Shown in pieces: positions 1 through 11,000 of a stretch of 64,000 nucleotides of DNA. Origin of the DNA: Pachyseris speciosa (lineage: Eukaryota; Cnidaria; Anthozoa; Scleractinia; Pachyseridae). The translations under genes were made by a program, and so were the position numbers. Location: NCBI GenBank assembly GCA_016490735.1, contig JAEMWC010000013.1, positions 1,272,501 through 1,336,500 on the forward strand, in the 5' to 3' direction. Every line of letters begins with the position of its first letter. Position 1 is the first letter of the stretch. Below the pieces are notes generated by a model, which saw nothing but the letters and a program-made list of their open reading frames with translations, did not search any database and had not been told where the DNA came from.

Positions 1-227
1 CTGTATTTCAACTCGAATACACCTTCGCGGAACTAAAAGCTAAACGGCTTTTACAGAACACAGCAGGGTTGGAAGAGAGACTCTGTGAAGTTAGAGTTTC
101 ATAAAGAAGTTACCGATGAAGAATTCGAATCTGTGTGTAGTGCAGAAGGATAAATCGAAGTTGACCCCCTCGCAGTTTACGAGAACGTAGCGTTTTCCCA
201 CGGGCTGCAGACCCTCGCGTGACTTAC

Positions 228-3200
228 CAGCCCTTCCTTCGCGTCAATGTTTTTAGACGTCGTTACAGGGACCTGGAATATTACTTAGACGTACAGTTTC
301 AACTTGTCAGAGCAGACTTCATTTTGCCTCTGCGCGAGAGTATCTTGTAGCTTCGAAAGGACTACGGTGGCCTGGCAAGGAGCGGTACCCACCACAGAAA
401 AGAAACAAAAGACCCGCACTTCTACCGCGACGTCACAGTTCTGTATCCCGTATGTAGTGCAAAGGGAATGCTTTAAAGAATCCGGTTCGACGCGTTTCAC
501 CGCAGTGTGAGGAACATCTCATGGGAGAAGTGCAAACGTTGAAGTTTGGGTCCCTTCTCTGCCTCTCAGCTGATAGTTTCTACACTCCTCTGTTTGCAAC
601 ATTCGAGAGTCGAGATCCTAAAGAACTCTGCTCCGAGGAGATTGAAGTTCGATTTAAAGGCGTAGAGCTCTACAAATTGAATCGCACTATCGAGACAAAG
701 ACAAAATTTGACATCGTGGAGTCTCAAGCATTCTTTGAAGCGTACAGATACGTTTTAGACGCGTTAAAAGAAATCAAACCTGATAGCCTGCCTTTCCAAG
801 AGCACATTGTAGGGTGCAAAAAGGTTGTCGGTCCGCCAGATTATGAGCATAAAACACAAGGATTTTACTACATGAGTGGTATAGCACAAGATGAAGCAAA
901 TAGTGGCAATGATGCTCTGATGTTGCCGTCAGAGGACGAAAGTATGGATTCGTGCAGAGAGGATAGCCTATCCATCGTTAGCCGAATTTCTCTAAATGCC
1001 TACGAGTTGCGACGCTACCGAGACAGCCTGGGTCTTAACGACTCACAGTTGCGAGCATTCCAGTTAGCGCTGACCACCAAGGTTTGCCATCATTCAAGGA
1101 CCACCGGGGACTGGGAAGACTTATGTGGGTTTAAAGATTGCGCGTGTTCTTTTGGAGGAGGAACGGTCACCAATCTTGATGGTGTCGTACACGAATCACG
1201 CCTTGGACCAGTTCCTAGAATGGCTGTTGCCAATGACAGGTGGGAATTTGTGATTACTAAAACTGAAAATAAACGTTTTAGTAAAATTGCTTTTTGGACA
1301 AGATTTTTGAAAAGTTTTAGGGCTATATTTAGCTCTTGTTAACCGAGCAGGAGGTCTCGGAGGTCGTCGTTATAGGGTTAACCTCGTGTTTCCTTTTCAT
1401 GATGTATTCTTATTGTTTATTTTTTCATCATGAATAAACTGTGCTATGAGAAAACCTTGTCGGAAGAAAAGTAGAAACCACAAACGATACGACTTTATGG
1501 AGTTATGGGAAGACTGAAGAGGCGTGTGCATGATCATGAATATTGACAATTGTTTCCTCGTGGAATTTAAATGATCACATGTCAGCTGCCCGAAGTCGGG
1601 GGGATTAAGAAAAACATGGTAACTGCCCATGCCTTCCTAAAGAAAGCTAAGTTAGAAAACAAAGGAAACTTTGAACGATACGAGTTTCGAGATTTGCCCA
1701 AGTTTGCAACAGTTAGTTAACAGGAACTATAAAGATGAGATCCGGCCTGCCACTTTATGCATACACAGTCCGTAAGAATGTAAATTAGTATTAGGTCGCA
1801 AGTTTCCCAAAAAACCACTGTGTCGTATCGTCTATGGTTTATACGTTTTTGTTGACAACGTTTTTTCAATTAGGTGCATACTCTCTTTTGTCCTCCTGCT
1901 TAACAAACGGGGCGGATATTCACTTAAGCACTGGGCGTTCGCGTGTATTTAAAACAATCAAACTGCATACTCGTCAGATTGACATTATCATACACATTAC
2001 AATTTTTGTTTATTCTTTTCGTCGAATTCATTTGCCCCTCCACAAACTGTGATTTCAATAAGGAACTACCTTTGGTGGATTAAAGAGTAATAAAGATCTT
2101 TGAATAGTGCAGTTTAACCTTTGTCTGTTTCAATTTCTTAACAAGGTTAACTAACAGAATCTATTTTGTTGACAGGGATTGTTCGTGTCGGTGGACGTTC
2201 TAAGAGTGAGAAGCTGGAGCCCTGGATGCTCAGATTTCTTCGAGAACTGGCCCGTGAAAGTAAAGAAATCCCTGTGAGGCGGATGATGGCCAGAACGAGA
2301 ACAGAAGCTCGAAAGAAAATGAGAGAGATTAGAGAAAATGGACAGCTGGAGATGTCCATAACGTTCCTGAAATTTTCCAGAAGAGGGATCCTGTCTTACC
2401 ACGTACTGAGGCAGTTGATGTCCGAGCGTCACGCTAAATGGTTTGAGAGAGAATTTCAGAGGCACGAAAAGAGAAGCGCTTCTGATCTGTTCTGCCAATG
2501 GCTTGGCGTAGAAAGACGACGATTTTGGTCCCACAAGGAAGATTTTCAGATGCAAGTATCTGTTCGGACCTTCCCAAACGAAGACAATAGGGAGCTTAAG
2601 ATACAGACGTTTTCGGGGCGACGGCGACGGCGACGTGACAACCCGGGTAGACTGGGTCAGAGGTTGCTGTTTTCGTGCCGTAAGATTTCGATGACGACCG
2701 GCCTTTGCGACTTCGTCGAGTTATTTGTTGCGCTTTAAAAATAAAGAGGCTTTTTTCATCGTAGCATGGCTACGTTTGAAGAGTTCCGCCTTCTCCTCGT
2801 CCTTTGCTACGACGCTAATCTTATTAGCGATGAAGATTTCTTGCTTTTGTACGAAATGTTCCTGTCGAACTAATTCCAATTTTCCATATGACGAGTAAAG
2901 TCGCTTTGACTTGGATATTACACATGAGTGAAGCTGAGTGCAAAGCAGAATTCAGGTTTGACAAAAAGGACCTTCCAGTTCTTGTTGAAGCCTGGTAGAT
3001 TTCACCATAAATGCCCAAAACTTACTTCGACAATTTGGACTTCACTGAAGTACATCAGTGTTGCTTCGGTCGTTTTGAGCTAAAGAGAAAAAAAGGTCTC
3101 TTGAGTCGGCCGAGACATCGCGGGATGATTTATGCGAAATGTGATAATGCAAAATCACTTGAATACAAATGACAAAATTGGCAGTATATTAAAAAAACAA

Positions 3201-3582
3201 AGAAGATCAACTCACGTTTTCACCGCGACGGCAAACCCACTGATCTCACGTCGCTGACGTGAGGGCGACGGCGGGGCCGCATGCGCAGTCAATATCGCCC
3301 CCAATCTTAATCGTTCTTCACGTCGCCGTCGCCCCGAAAACGTCTGCATCATAAGCTCTCTGATGTTGAAGCAGACGACGGAAGCAGTGCAATCAAGCCG
3401 TCAGAAGTGGCCATTTGTGAAACCGAAGACACCAGAAAGCCTACCCAGCTACGCAAAAATCTTCAAGATACGGAAAGAAGACGAAGAAAAGTGTGCATCC
3501 CTTTCTCAACGTCTGTCGCAACAGCAGCGCTGGAAGATTTACAGACTGGGCTTGAAAGAGTCAAAAAACACTATTTATAGCA
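228..3582 (+). pseudogene. ZNFX1-like: ZNFX1-type helicase, decayed multi-exon fragment
   Basis: Resembles NFX1-type zinc-finger-containing protein 1, an SF1 helicase that senses viral dsRNA in vertebrates and acts in small-RNA inheritance in worms. From 228 the translation shows the family's pre-helicase region (YYLDVQFQLVRADF, then LKFGSLLCLS, ESQAFFEAYRYVLDAL, LNDSQLRAFQLALT). The Walker A motif QGPPGTGKT is at 1095-1121 and is followed by SYTNHALDQF. A phase-1 intron fits 1240-2175 (ACAG/GTGGGA to TTGACAG), after which VRVGGRSKSEKL continues the family pattern to about 2530. Family-like sequence resumes after 3361 (QQQRWKIYRLGLKES) and ends at a CAG/GTACAG donor near 3582. Lesions: in-frame TAG 348-350 and TAA 474-476, a 1-nt loss near 540, a 2-nt loss near 1083 that puts Walker A out of frame, and a MITE at 2589-3361. 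The retained intron argues against a processed copy. The later helicase motifs and zinc fingers are not seen. Family identity is by remembered pattern, not a search. Confidence 0.82.
2589..3361. mobile_element. MITE with Harbinger-like ends inside the ZNFX1-like exon
   Basis: The left end (AGGGAGCTTAAGATACAGAC...) and the right end read in reverse (AGAGAGCTTATGATGCAGAC...) form terminal inverted repeats that continue through TTTTCGGGGCGACGGCGACG. Flanking triplets are AAT and GAT, an imperfect 3-bp duplication. The interior is non-coding; its left TIR extends the upstream ORF with a run of Arg codons that is an artefact. The first bases match the ends of the 8.1-kb Harbinger element at 7886-16000, so this is probably a non-autonomous relative. 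Confidence 0.72.
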
Positions 3583-3689
3583 GGTACAGACCAACCAACC
3601 TGAGTACGAAAGGGTAGTTGTATAATAATTTTTTTTTTTACCTTAACTGTATTGCCTCTGAAAATCCTCTTTGGGGAAGTGGTAATAAA

Positions 3690-3811
3690 GTATGTATTTA
3701 TGTATGTATGTAAGTACGTACGTACGTACGTATCTATGTATGTATGTATGTATGTATGTATGTATGTATGTATGGATGGATGGATGGATGGATGGATGGA
3801 TGGATGGATTC
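3690..3811. repeat. TATG/TACG/GATG microsatellite
   Basis: Tetranucleotide tract that changes unit along its length: TATG, then ACGT/GTAC, TATG again, then about nine GATG units. The Met/Tyr/Cys-rich and Trp/Met/Asp-rich ORF across it is the repeat read as codons and is not a gene. Confidence 0.95.
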
Positions 3812-6722
3812 ATCGGTCCTCTTAAGTTTTATTTTAAGGTATATATCGACTTGCTAAGAACATTTTTTCACCTCTGAAACAGGTAGTGAAAAATAAATTG
3901 AAAAAAATTGAAACTGTTTCAACTGGGTGTCATTTTGGCTGTTCAATATGGCCGCCAAAATTCCATTCAGTTCCCGCCATTTCTTGTTCCAGTTTAAACT
4001 CGGCGACGATCTAAAAATTGGAGAAATTTTATTAACTGTTAGTGACTATAATTATCACAGAATAGAACTAATTGGACGATGTCTTTGTATGAGTCAGGTA
4101 ACATCATCTCTTTTATCATTTTTGAACAACGGATTGGCAGCGTATCGCATCAGCTCGAGCGAAGCCAATGATTCATACGCAGTCTTTAAAATTCTTGAAA
4201 TCTAAAGCATTTAATTTTCCTAATTAATCCTTCTCGTGTGTTGTGTAACCTTCCTGGCTCTAAGTTTGACGGTTTTTTGTTCATTTTATAGTAAATTTGA
4301 TATCTATGTTGATTTCTGTTCATTCCACCTTGAGCTTTTTAAAGTTTTTAACTCAGTGAAAAAAAATCAATAAAAATCTGTTCTTAAAATTGGTTTCTAT
4401 TAAGCTTAAACTTAAGCTTATATTAAGCTTAATCATTGCCTAAGGTTTATTTCTCGCCTTTCCGTTATTTATGACTCCTAGGTGCTCTATTATCTGTTTG
4501 CATACTTTGAGTCCCCACAAAGCAAAATAAGTGTGTGTAAAAGGAGCACCAACTCATCACAGAAGCTGTTGAAGTAGAGGTGATTTTGATTTATCCACAG
4601 CCAAGTCCCCGCAAAGTGTGTAAACAAAGTTGTTTTTGTTCTTTTTTCTTTGGCTACTGAGTTGCTTTCGAAGGAAGAGTTAAAAGGTGTTTTTGTGTTT
4701 TAAAGTATTTCTATTAGTTTGCTCAAGGTATTTAGTAGCACAGAGACAGCCAGTGAAAACTGAAATTCATTGAATCGTTTAGGCATGTTTACATGGCCGC
4801 GAACATTCCGTTTGGTTCCCGCCATTTTTTTGTTCGATTTAAAGCTCAGTGAGTGTCCATTGAATCACAATAGTTTACAGACTGTTCACTGAAATAAACA
4901 TCATAGAATGGAACTAAGCAGACAATTAATTTTTATTGTATGAGTTAGGTAGCATTATCTTTCTACTATTTTTGAGCGACGGATCTGTCAGTGAATCGCT
5001 TCAGCTGGAGCGAAGCAACTGATGCCAGTATTCAGTCTTAAAACGTCTTAAATTCTCAAGCGAATTTTAACATATGACTCGTTATCATGTGTTGTGTAAC
5101 CTTAACTGGGCTTTACTTTTATCGTCTTTTATTTAACTTTTACAGTGAACTCGTTGTTAATGCTATAATAACCCGGCTTAGCGGTTAATATTCAATTTGA
5201 TATCTACGTTGCTTTCTGTTCGTTGCGTTTATTCAGAACAAGAAATCACAATATTGAAAATCTGAGTGCCAACTGATTTTCCCAACTTCTTAATTTCCTC
5301 TTTATTATAAACCCTTATGAACTTAAGGTGTATTTTTTGTCTTTTGTGATAGCTGAGACTTGTTATCTGTCATTAATTTGGCTGATCGTCCCCACAACCC
5401 AAAAACGATTTGTGTAAAGAAACATCAACACAGAATTCGTTGAGGTGAGTTTGACTTTCCACAGCTATATAAGCGTCCCCACAAAGTGTGTAAGCAAAGT
5501 TGTTGTTTTTTTCTTTTCTATCATTAAGTCTTAAGTTGGGTTTTTAACTACAATTTGTTCGGTCTTCACGACTTTCAAGGTATGTAGTTGTTTGCTCTGA
5601 ATGTTTCTGTAGCACCAAAATACTCCATGAAAACGAAATTCAACGCGTTATCACATCTTTGCCGGGATAACTGGCTGCTCAATATGGCCGAGAATATTCC
5701 ATTCGGTTCCCTCCATTTCTTGTTCCACTTAAAACTCGGCGAGTGTCCATTAAATCACATTAGTTTAGAGACTGTTAACTAAGATAAACGTCATAGAATG
5801 GAAATAAGCGGGCAAAGCTTTGGGGGAGTTAGGTAACATCATCTTTCTGCTTATTTTGAGCCATGGATTTGGCAGTGAATCGCATCAGCACGAGTGAAGC
5901 GACGATGCGTCTGCATTCATTCAGAAATTCTTCAAATCCCAAGTGAACTTGCCTACTTTTTTTTATTCCTTACATGGGTATTTTAATCTTAGTTTATTTT
6001 TGTCGTCATTTGACATCTTCTACAAAGAAAAACGTTTTTAATATTAAGCAATTTCGCGCACAGTAAATTAGTTCTGAAAATCCGAGTTGAAATTAAGCCA
6101 TCGTCTCAGTGATATGATTTAGTCTTCATCATGGTCCTTATCAGTTGTGGGTGCATATGTGGTCTTTAGTGATGTTTGACGCTTTTAGATACTCAGCAAT
6201 TTCACTTATCGCTTTTCTTTTAACGCTGAAGCGACGTAATACATTCGCGAAGCGAAAACCTGTTACAGAACATTGCAGTGAAAATGAGTAGCTAAGAACT
6301 TGTGCTCACAAAGTGTGTAATTACAAACTTGAATGGAGCTTACATGGCTCAGAGAGCGACTTCTCGTTGAGAGCTTAATCTATTTTCTTGGGGTTTCATG
6401 TAATTAGTAGTAGGCGTCTCTGACAAGTGCTTTTAGCACTGAATACGGAGAGGAAATTTAAAGATCAATTCTAATCAGGTTAGCTTAGTAGGTGACATAA
6501 AATAGGCTGTTGAATATGGCCGCGACGATTTCATATTTCCCCCGCCATTTATTCTTCCGACTGAGACTCGTCTAGGTTCCATATCACAACGATTTAAAGT
6601 CTGTGAATGATATATGAAATGAATCATATATGACCTGCGGAAATGAAATCAAATGAAGAATGATCCTCGCAGTTTTGAACGCAATTTATGCAATTGCGAA
6701 AAGAAGCCTGAAAAAAATTCAG

Positions 6723-6769
6723 GACTTCAACGGGGTTTGAACCCATGACCTCGCGATTACCGGTGCGAT

Positions 6770-6795
<26 letters not shown>
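6723..6795 (-). repeat. tRNA-like SINE head, copy 1 (Thr-GGT-like)
   Basis: 73 nt that fold as a tRNA on the minus strand: 7-bp acceptor (GGCTTCA/TGAAGTC), GCTC/GAGC D arm, T arm ATGGG/CCCGT with loop TTCAAAC. The loop CCGGTAA would give anticodon GGT (Thr), but position 33 is C instead of U and the anticodon stem needs a bulge. It is followed by the SINE tail and occurs in many copies, so it is annotated as a SINE head and not as a functional tRNA gene. Confidence 0.75.
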
Positions 6796-6810
<15 letters not shown>

Positions 6811-6972
6811 AGGTCAATTGTGGGTTCATATGTTCTCGTGAAAGAAATGAGTGTGAATGATATATGAAATGAATCATATATGAACTGCGGAAATGAAATC
6901 AAATGAAGAATGATCCTCGCAGTTTTGAACGCAATTTATGCAATTGCGAAAAGAAGCCTGAAAAAAATTCAG

Positions 6973-7019
6973 GACTTCAACGGGGTTTGAACCCATGACC
7001 TCGCGATTACCGGTGCGAT

Positions 7020-7045
<26 letters not shown>
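6973..7045 (-). repeat. tRNA-like SINE head, copy 2
   Basis: Same 73-nt tRNA-like unit as at 6723-6795, with identical bases as far as I can read, in the same orientation about 250 bp further on. The spacing makes copies 1 and 2 a direct tandem of head plus tail. Confidence 0.75.
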
Positions 7046-7060
<15 letters not shown>

Positions 7061-7299
7061 AGGTCAATTGTGGGTTCATATGTTCTCGTGAAAAAACTGC
7101 GAGGATCATTCTTCATTCGATTTCATTTCCGCAGTTCATATATGATTCATTTCATATATCATTCACACTCATTTCTTTCACGAGAACATATATCATATAA
7201 TCATATATCATCTGCGGAAATGAAATCAAATGAAGAATGATCCTCGCAGTTTTGAACGCAATTTATGCAATTGCGAAAAGGAGCCTGAAAAAAATTCAG

Positions 7300-7346
7300 G
7301 ACTTCAACGGGGTTTGAACCCATGACCTCGCGATTACCGGTGCGAT

Positions 7347-7372
<26 letters not shown>
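7300..7372 (-). repeat. tRNA-like SINE head, copy 3
   Basis: Third minus-strand copy. It is preceded and followed by inverted SINE-tail fragments, which shows rearrangement after or during insertion. Confidence 0.75.
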
Positions 7373-7387
<15 letters not shown>

Positions 7388-7535
7388 AGGTCAATTGTGG
7401 GTTCATATGTTCTCGTGAAAAAACTGCGAGGATCATTCTTCATTCGATTTCATTTCCGCAGTTCATATATGATTCATTTCATATATCATTCACACTCATT
7501 TCTTTCACGAGAACATATGAACCCACAATTGACCT

Positions 7536-7550
<15 letters not shown>

Positions 7551-7576
<26 letters not shown>

Positions 7577-7623
7577 ATCGCACCGGTAATTGCGAGGTCA
7601 TGGGTTCAAACCCCGTTGAAGTC
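7551..7623 (+). repeat. tRNA-like SINE head, copy 4, inverted
   Basis: Plus-strand copy; reads TAATTGCGAGG where the others read TAATCGCGAGG. Its SINE tail runs to 7694 and directly abuts the right-hand 14-bp target duplication. Confidence 0.75.
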
Positions 7624-8069
7624 CTGAATTTTTTTCAGGCTTCTTTCGCAATTGCATAAATTGCGTTCAAAACTGCGAGGATCATTCTTCATTTGATTTA
7701 AAGTCTGTTAGCGACAATAAACATCATATATAGGAACTAATTAGTCTATATCACATTTATATTGCGCATTTTCTATACAATATTCAAATACGCATTGCAA
7801 CACTGGCCGGGGGACTTTGCCAGACTGCTTATAACGCAGTTTACAATTAATGAAGTTGAGTTATGAGTGCCCCCGTAATGTCAATAGAGAGCTTAAGCAC
7901 CAGACGTTCGTGAGTCACGGAGGTCAACCGGAAGTGAGATTTCATACCATTTCCTTACTGCGCATGTCACACGGTCGTAATGTTTTGTCACGGAGGGCTC
8001 CAAGCCAGCTTTCCCGCCCGTGCAGATTCGTGACGACCCGCACAGTCAACACTTTTTTACATTGGAAAC

Positions 8070-11000
8070 ATGGCCACTGACAACGAGAAAGAGAAGTCTT
8101 CGTAAGTACATCTAAATTTGTCTTTTAGTAAAATTCAACCAAGTATTGAACGAACTATAGCAGGTAGAGTTTGCGTGATGTCCCTTGTGGATGTTGCCGA
8201 CAAAAACCATTAGACTTGGATAGCAGAAATTGTAACTCTTGTGAGCTAGACGGCCACAACAGAAAATTTCAACAGGTCTGCTTCTCTCTTTATCAACAGA
8301 GATTCCCATATGGAATGGGCACAATGCCATGACTTAGCACTCTGCCGAGAACTTTTGCTTATTAATCCTTTTCAAGCAAAGTACAAGACGACGGCAAGGG
8401 CAAAATTGTGGGACCGAGCGGCTGAGAACTTGACGAAAAGCGCCAGACCCGCATTCAAGAAGTCGCTCGATAAACGAGCCGTTCAAGAACGTTACCGGCT
8501 TCTCGCCGTAAAATTCAAGAAAAGGATGGCTAAGGAGAGAAGAGAAAGTGGGGTTAGTCCCACCATGTCAGAGCTTGATGTGTTGGTGGAGGAGTTGGTG
8601 GAAAGGGAGCACACTGAGATCGATCAGCGTGAAAATGAAGGTAAGCTTAAGTTAATTAAGTTCCTGGGGCACGTTTCTCGAAAGACCCGGTAAGCAGCCC
8701 GGTAAGTCTCCAATAAATTTACGGGTGTTTCTCGAATCTTCCACTTGTCAATCCCGGTAATTTTTCCGGTTTTAATTAATTTACTTGAGCACACGGGCAC
8801 TTGTAAAGTTACCAGGCAACATTTTTGCGCAAAAAAAAAATAATAATAAAATAAAATGGCTTTTTTACCTAGATAGAAAAAACTACGGTCCTATCAAAAA
8901 ACGACCCATTTTAGCCGACATGGTTGAATACGAAATTATCGAAAGTTGGCTTTCACTAGCTAGAATAGAGTGGCTTCTAGAGGAACTGGGGGTCAAACTG
9001 GGGGTGAATTGCGGAAAGCTGCCCGCTTGATCCGGAAACGCAGGTGAAATAGCCGCCGTACGTAGAGCTATGTTTTGTTTCTAAAGCGCTTTGGTTGTTT
9101 GCATATAAGCGCTATAAAAGCTTGAAATTATTACTGCTAACGTTGTTTTATTTATCAACCATCAGCGAAAAAAAGAATTAGTAGTCTGTCATGTAAACGC
9201 GGCTCACTCGCTGCACCGACGTTGTTTCTGAAATTTAACAAGAGGCTACAATTAGCCTAAACCCGGGCTTGCAAAAAAAAGTATTGTATCCCTAACTTAG
9301 TGCTAAACAAAAGAATAGAGGGAAGTCTGTCTTTCTTACATCGGACGCATTGTGTTTAGCTTGTGTTGGAGTCAATTTCTTTAGACCCATATCAACATAT
9401 ATTCCTCTAAAATACAGGTCAACCATTGAGCACAATAATTAAAACACTTGTAAAAAATATTTCTAAAAGAACAAGAAAAAGAGAAAAAGAAAAAATAAAG
9501 CCCGTGATATATACCACTAAAAGACATCGAACCCGGGTTAGCTGCGTCACAGGCAGGAACAATGACCTTTAGGCCACAGAGGTTTATCGTTATGCTAGAT
9601 GATAAAAATAGTGTATTGATTCCAAAAAAAAAAAAAAAAACTAAGCACACTTGTTTTCGCTTCGATGGATAATTGTTTGAGAAAGGGAACGCTTATCGAA
9701 CGATGTTGGATTTTTTCGCATAAATGTGAATGGAGTCTCGGTGAAATGTGAGTAGAAAATTAATTAGCAGAGTGAAACTGTTTACAAATACGTCAATCCA
9801 GGGTCATTTGAAACACAAGAAAGGAACGTTTCTGGACAGTTTCAAGGGACGCTAGTACATTTGTAAAATATAATCGCTTATCATTCAAAAATTAAAGTCC
9901 AGAAATTGAGATATTGTGGCAAAATAGTAAATAAACTACCTGTCAAAGTCTCAGGGGTGTGTGATATCCCGTACTTGAGTTATTCAACAAAATGTACATC
10001 TCAATGGAGCGGATACGGGAACACGGCAGTCCATCTGGAGTTAAATTTTGGTCATGTTAAAAGCTTTCTTCTCGCTGTTGAACTCGCAAACATTCGTATA
10101 GACACTTGTCTTAACATATTAGTTGTTCAGACTTCAAAGACACAAGGTGAATCGACGTTTTCCGATACGTGACAACAGGCATCATTCTTGCTGTTAATAT
10201 GAGATTTACACTCGAATCACTCGGCCGTGAAAGGTCAAACTCCCTTTGTCTGTAGTCTCTAATTTTTGGCGCTTCCCTCGCGTCGCGTCTCCTCGCAACT
10301 TCGCGCGCGCACGTGCCCCCACAATCCGTCGCCAAAATTAGAGACTACTCGCTGTCTACTGAAGCAGACACGGGGAAACACGGCAGTCCATCTGCCGTTA
10401 AGTTTACTCATGTTAAAAACTTTCTTCTCGCCGTTGAACTTCCAAACATTCGCATAGACACTCCTCTTAACATATTGTTTGTTCAGACTTCAAAAGCCAC
10501 AAGATGAATCGACATTTTCTCATACGTGACAACACGCATCAGGTGGCGCATCACTGTTGTTAAAAATAGTTAGCGCTTGCGCAGAAACGCCGGAGGTGCC
10601 ATTTGTGGATGATACTCGACGACGAAAAATAAGAACCGTCGGTAGTTTATGACCCGGGCGCCGCGCGAGACGCGCGCAGCCCGGGTAATAAGCTTACTCC
10701 AAAATGGCTTCTTTTTAACATTAAATGGGTTCCTGTCACCAAAATGAATCCTACAGCAAACGATATTGTTGTCTGCGTTGTATTTTTTGTAGAATTTTCA
10801 CGACAAGAAGGAAGTTTGAAATAAGATATGCTACAGATATAAAATGTAAACAACAAAAAAGAAGGATCAAGAAGCAGTCTCGCATAATGCGCGGTCCTCG
10901 AATCCATTTGGATAGAGGATAAGAGAACAAGATCCAGAAGCGTACTGCTAACGATAGATAAAAGAGAATAAAAAGCTAAAAAAATTGTCACCCCTCCGCA

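Larger units (their letters stand above)
6605..7694. mobile_element. Compound SINE block with four tRNA-like heads and a 14-bp target duplication
   Basis: The block is bounded by a perfect 14-bp direct repeat, GATTTAAAGTCTGT, at 6591-6604 and 7695-7708, inside an R2 copy. It contains three minus-strand and one plus-strand copies of a tRNA-headed SINE plus two inverted tail fragments (about 7097-7185 and 7427-7515), so much of it can fold on itself. The SINE tail (ATTCTTCATTTGATTTCATT...) and the AT palindrome GATATATGAAATGAATCATA recur throughout. The ORFs at 6995-7240 and 7322-7573 begin with the same peptide because both read the same repeat. Confidence 0.8.
3905..7760. repeat. Four head-to-tail copies of an ~850-bp repeat (R2)
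   Basis: A marker box (ATATGGCCGC, then TTCGGTTCCCGCCATTT, TTTAAACTCGGCGA, AATAAACATCATAGAATGGA) recurs with GGCCG at 3950, 4795, 5686 and 6518, giving spacings of about 845, 891 and 832 bp. Copies are clearly diverged. The fourth is interrupted by the SINE block at 6605-7694 and resumes at 7695. A fifth, detached copy lies near 16548-16800. Short ORFs here (3927-4205, 5588-5782) are the repeat box read as codons. No transposase, terminal repeats or RNA-polymerase-III boxes were recognised, so the element class is unknown. Confidence 0.8.

Noticed and set aside
3692..3877. Met/Tyr/Cys- and Trp/Met/Asp-rich ORF
   Set aside because: Translation of a TATG/GATG microsatellite.
6995..7573. Two ORFs with the same N-terminal peptide (MTSRLPVRCSNQLSYEATDV), like a duplicated gene
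   Set aside because: Both read the antisense of the tRNA-like SINE head and its tail; the same peptide appears wherever the SINE occurs (e.g. minus strand near 18000).
6723..7623. Cluster of functional tRNA-Thr genes
   Set aside because: The anticodon arm does not pair properly, U33 is replaced, every copy has the same SINE tail, and the family is dispersed.
8785..9030. 81-codon ORF in the Harbinger intron
   Set aside because: No family pattern and no splice context joining it to the Myb-like exons, whose own frame closes without it.
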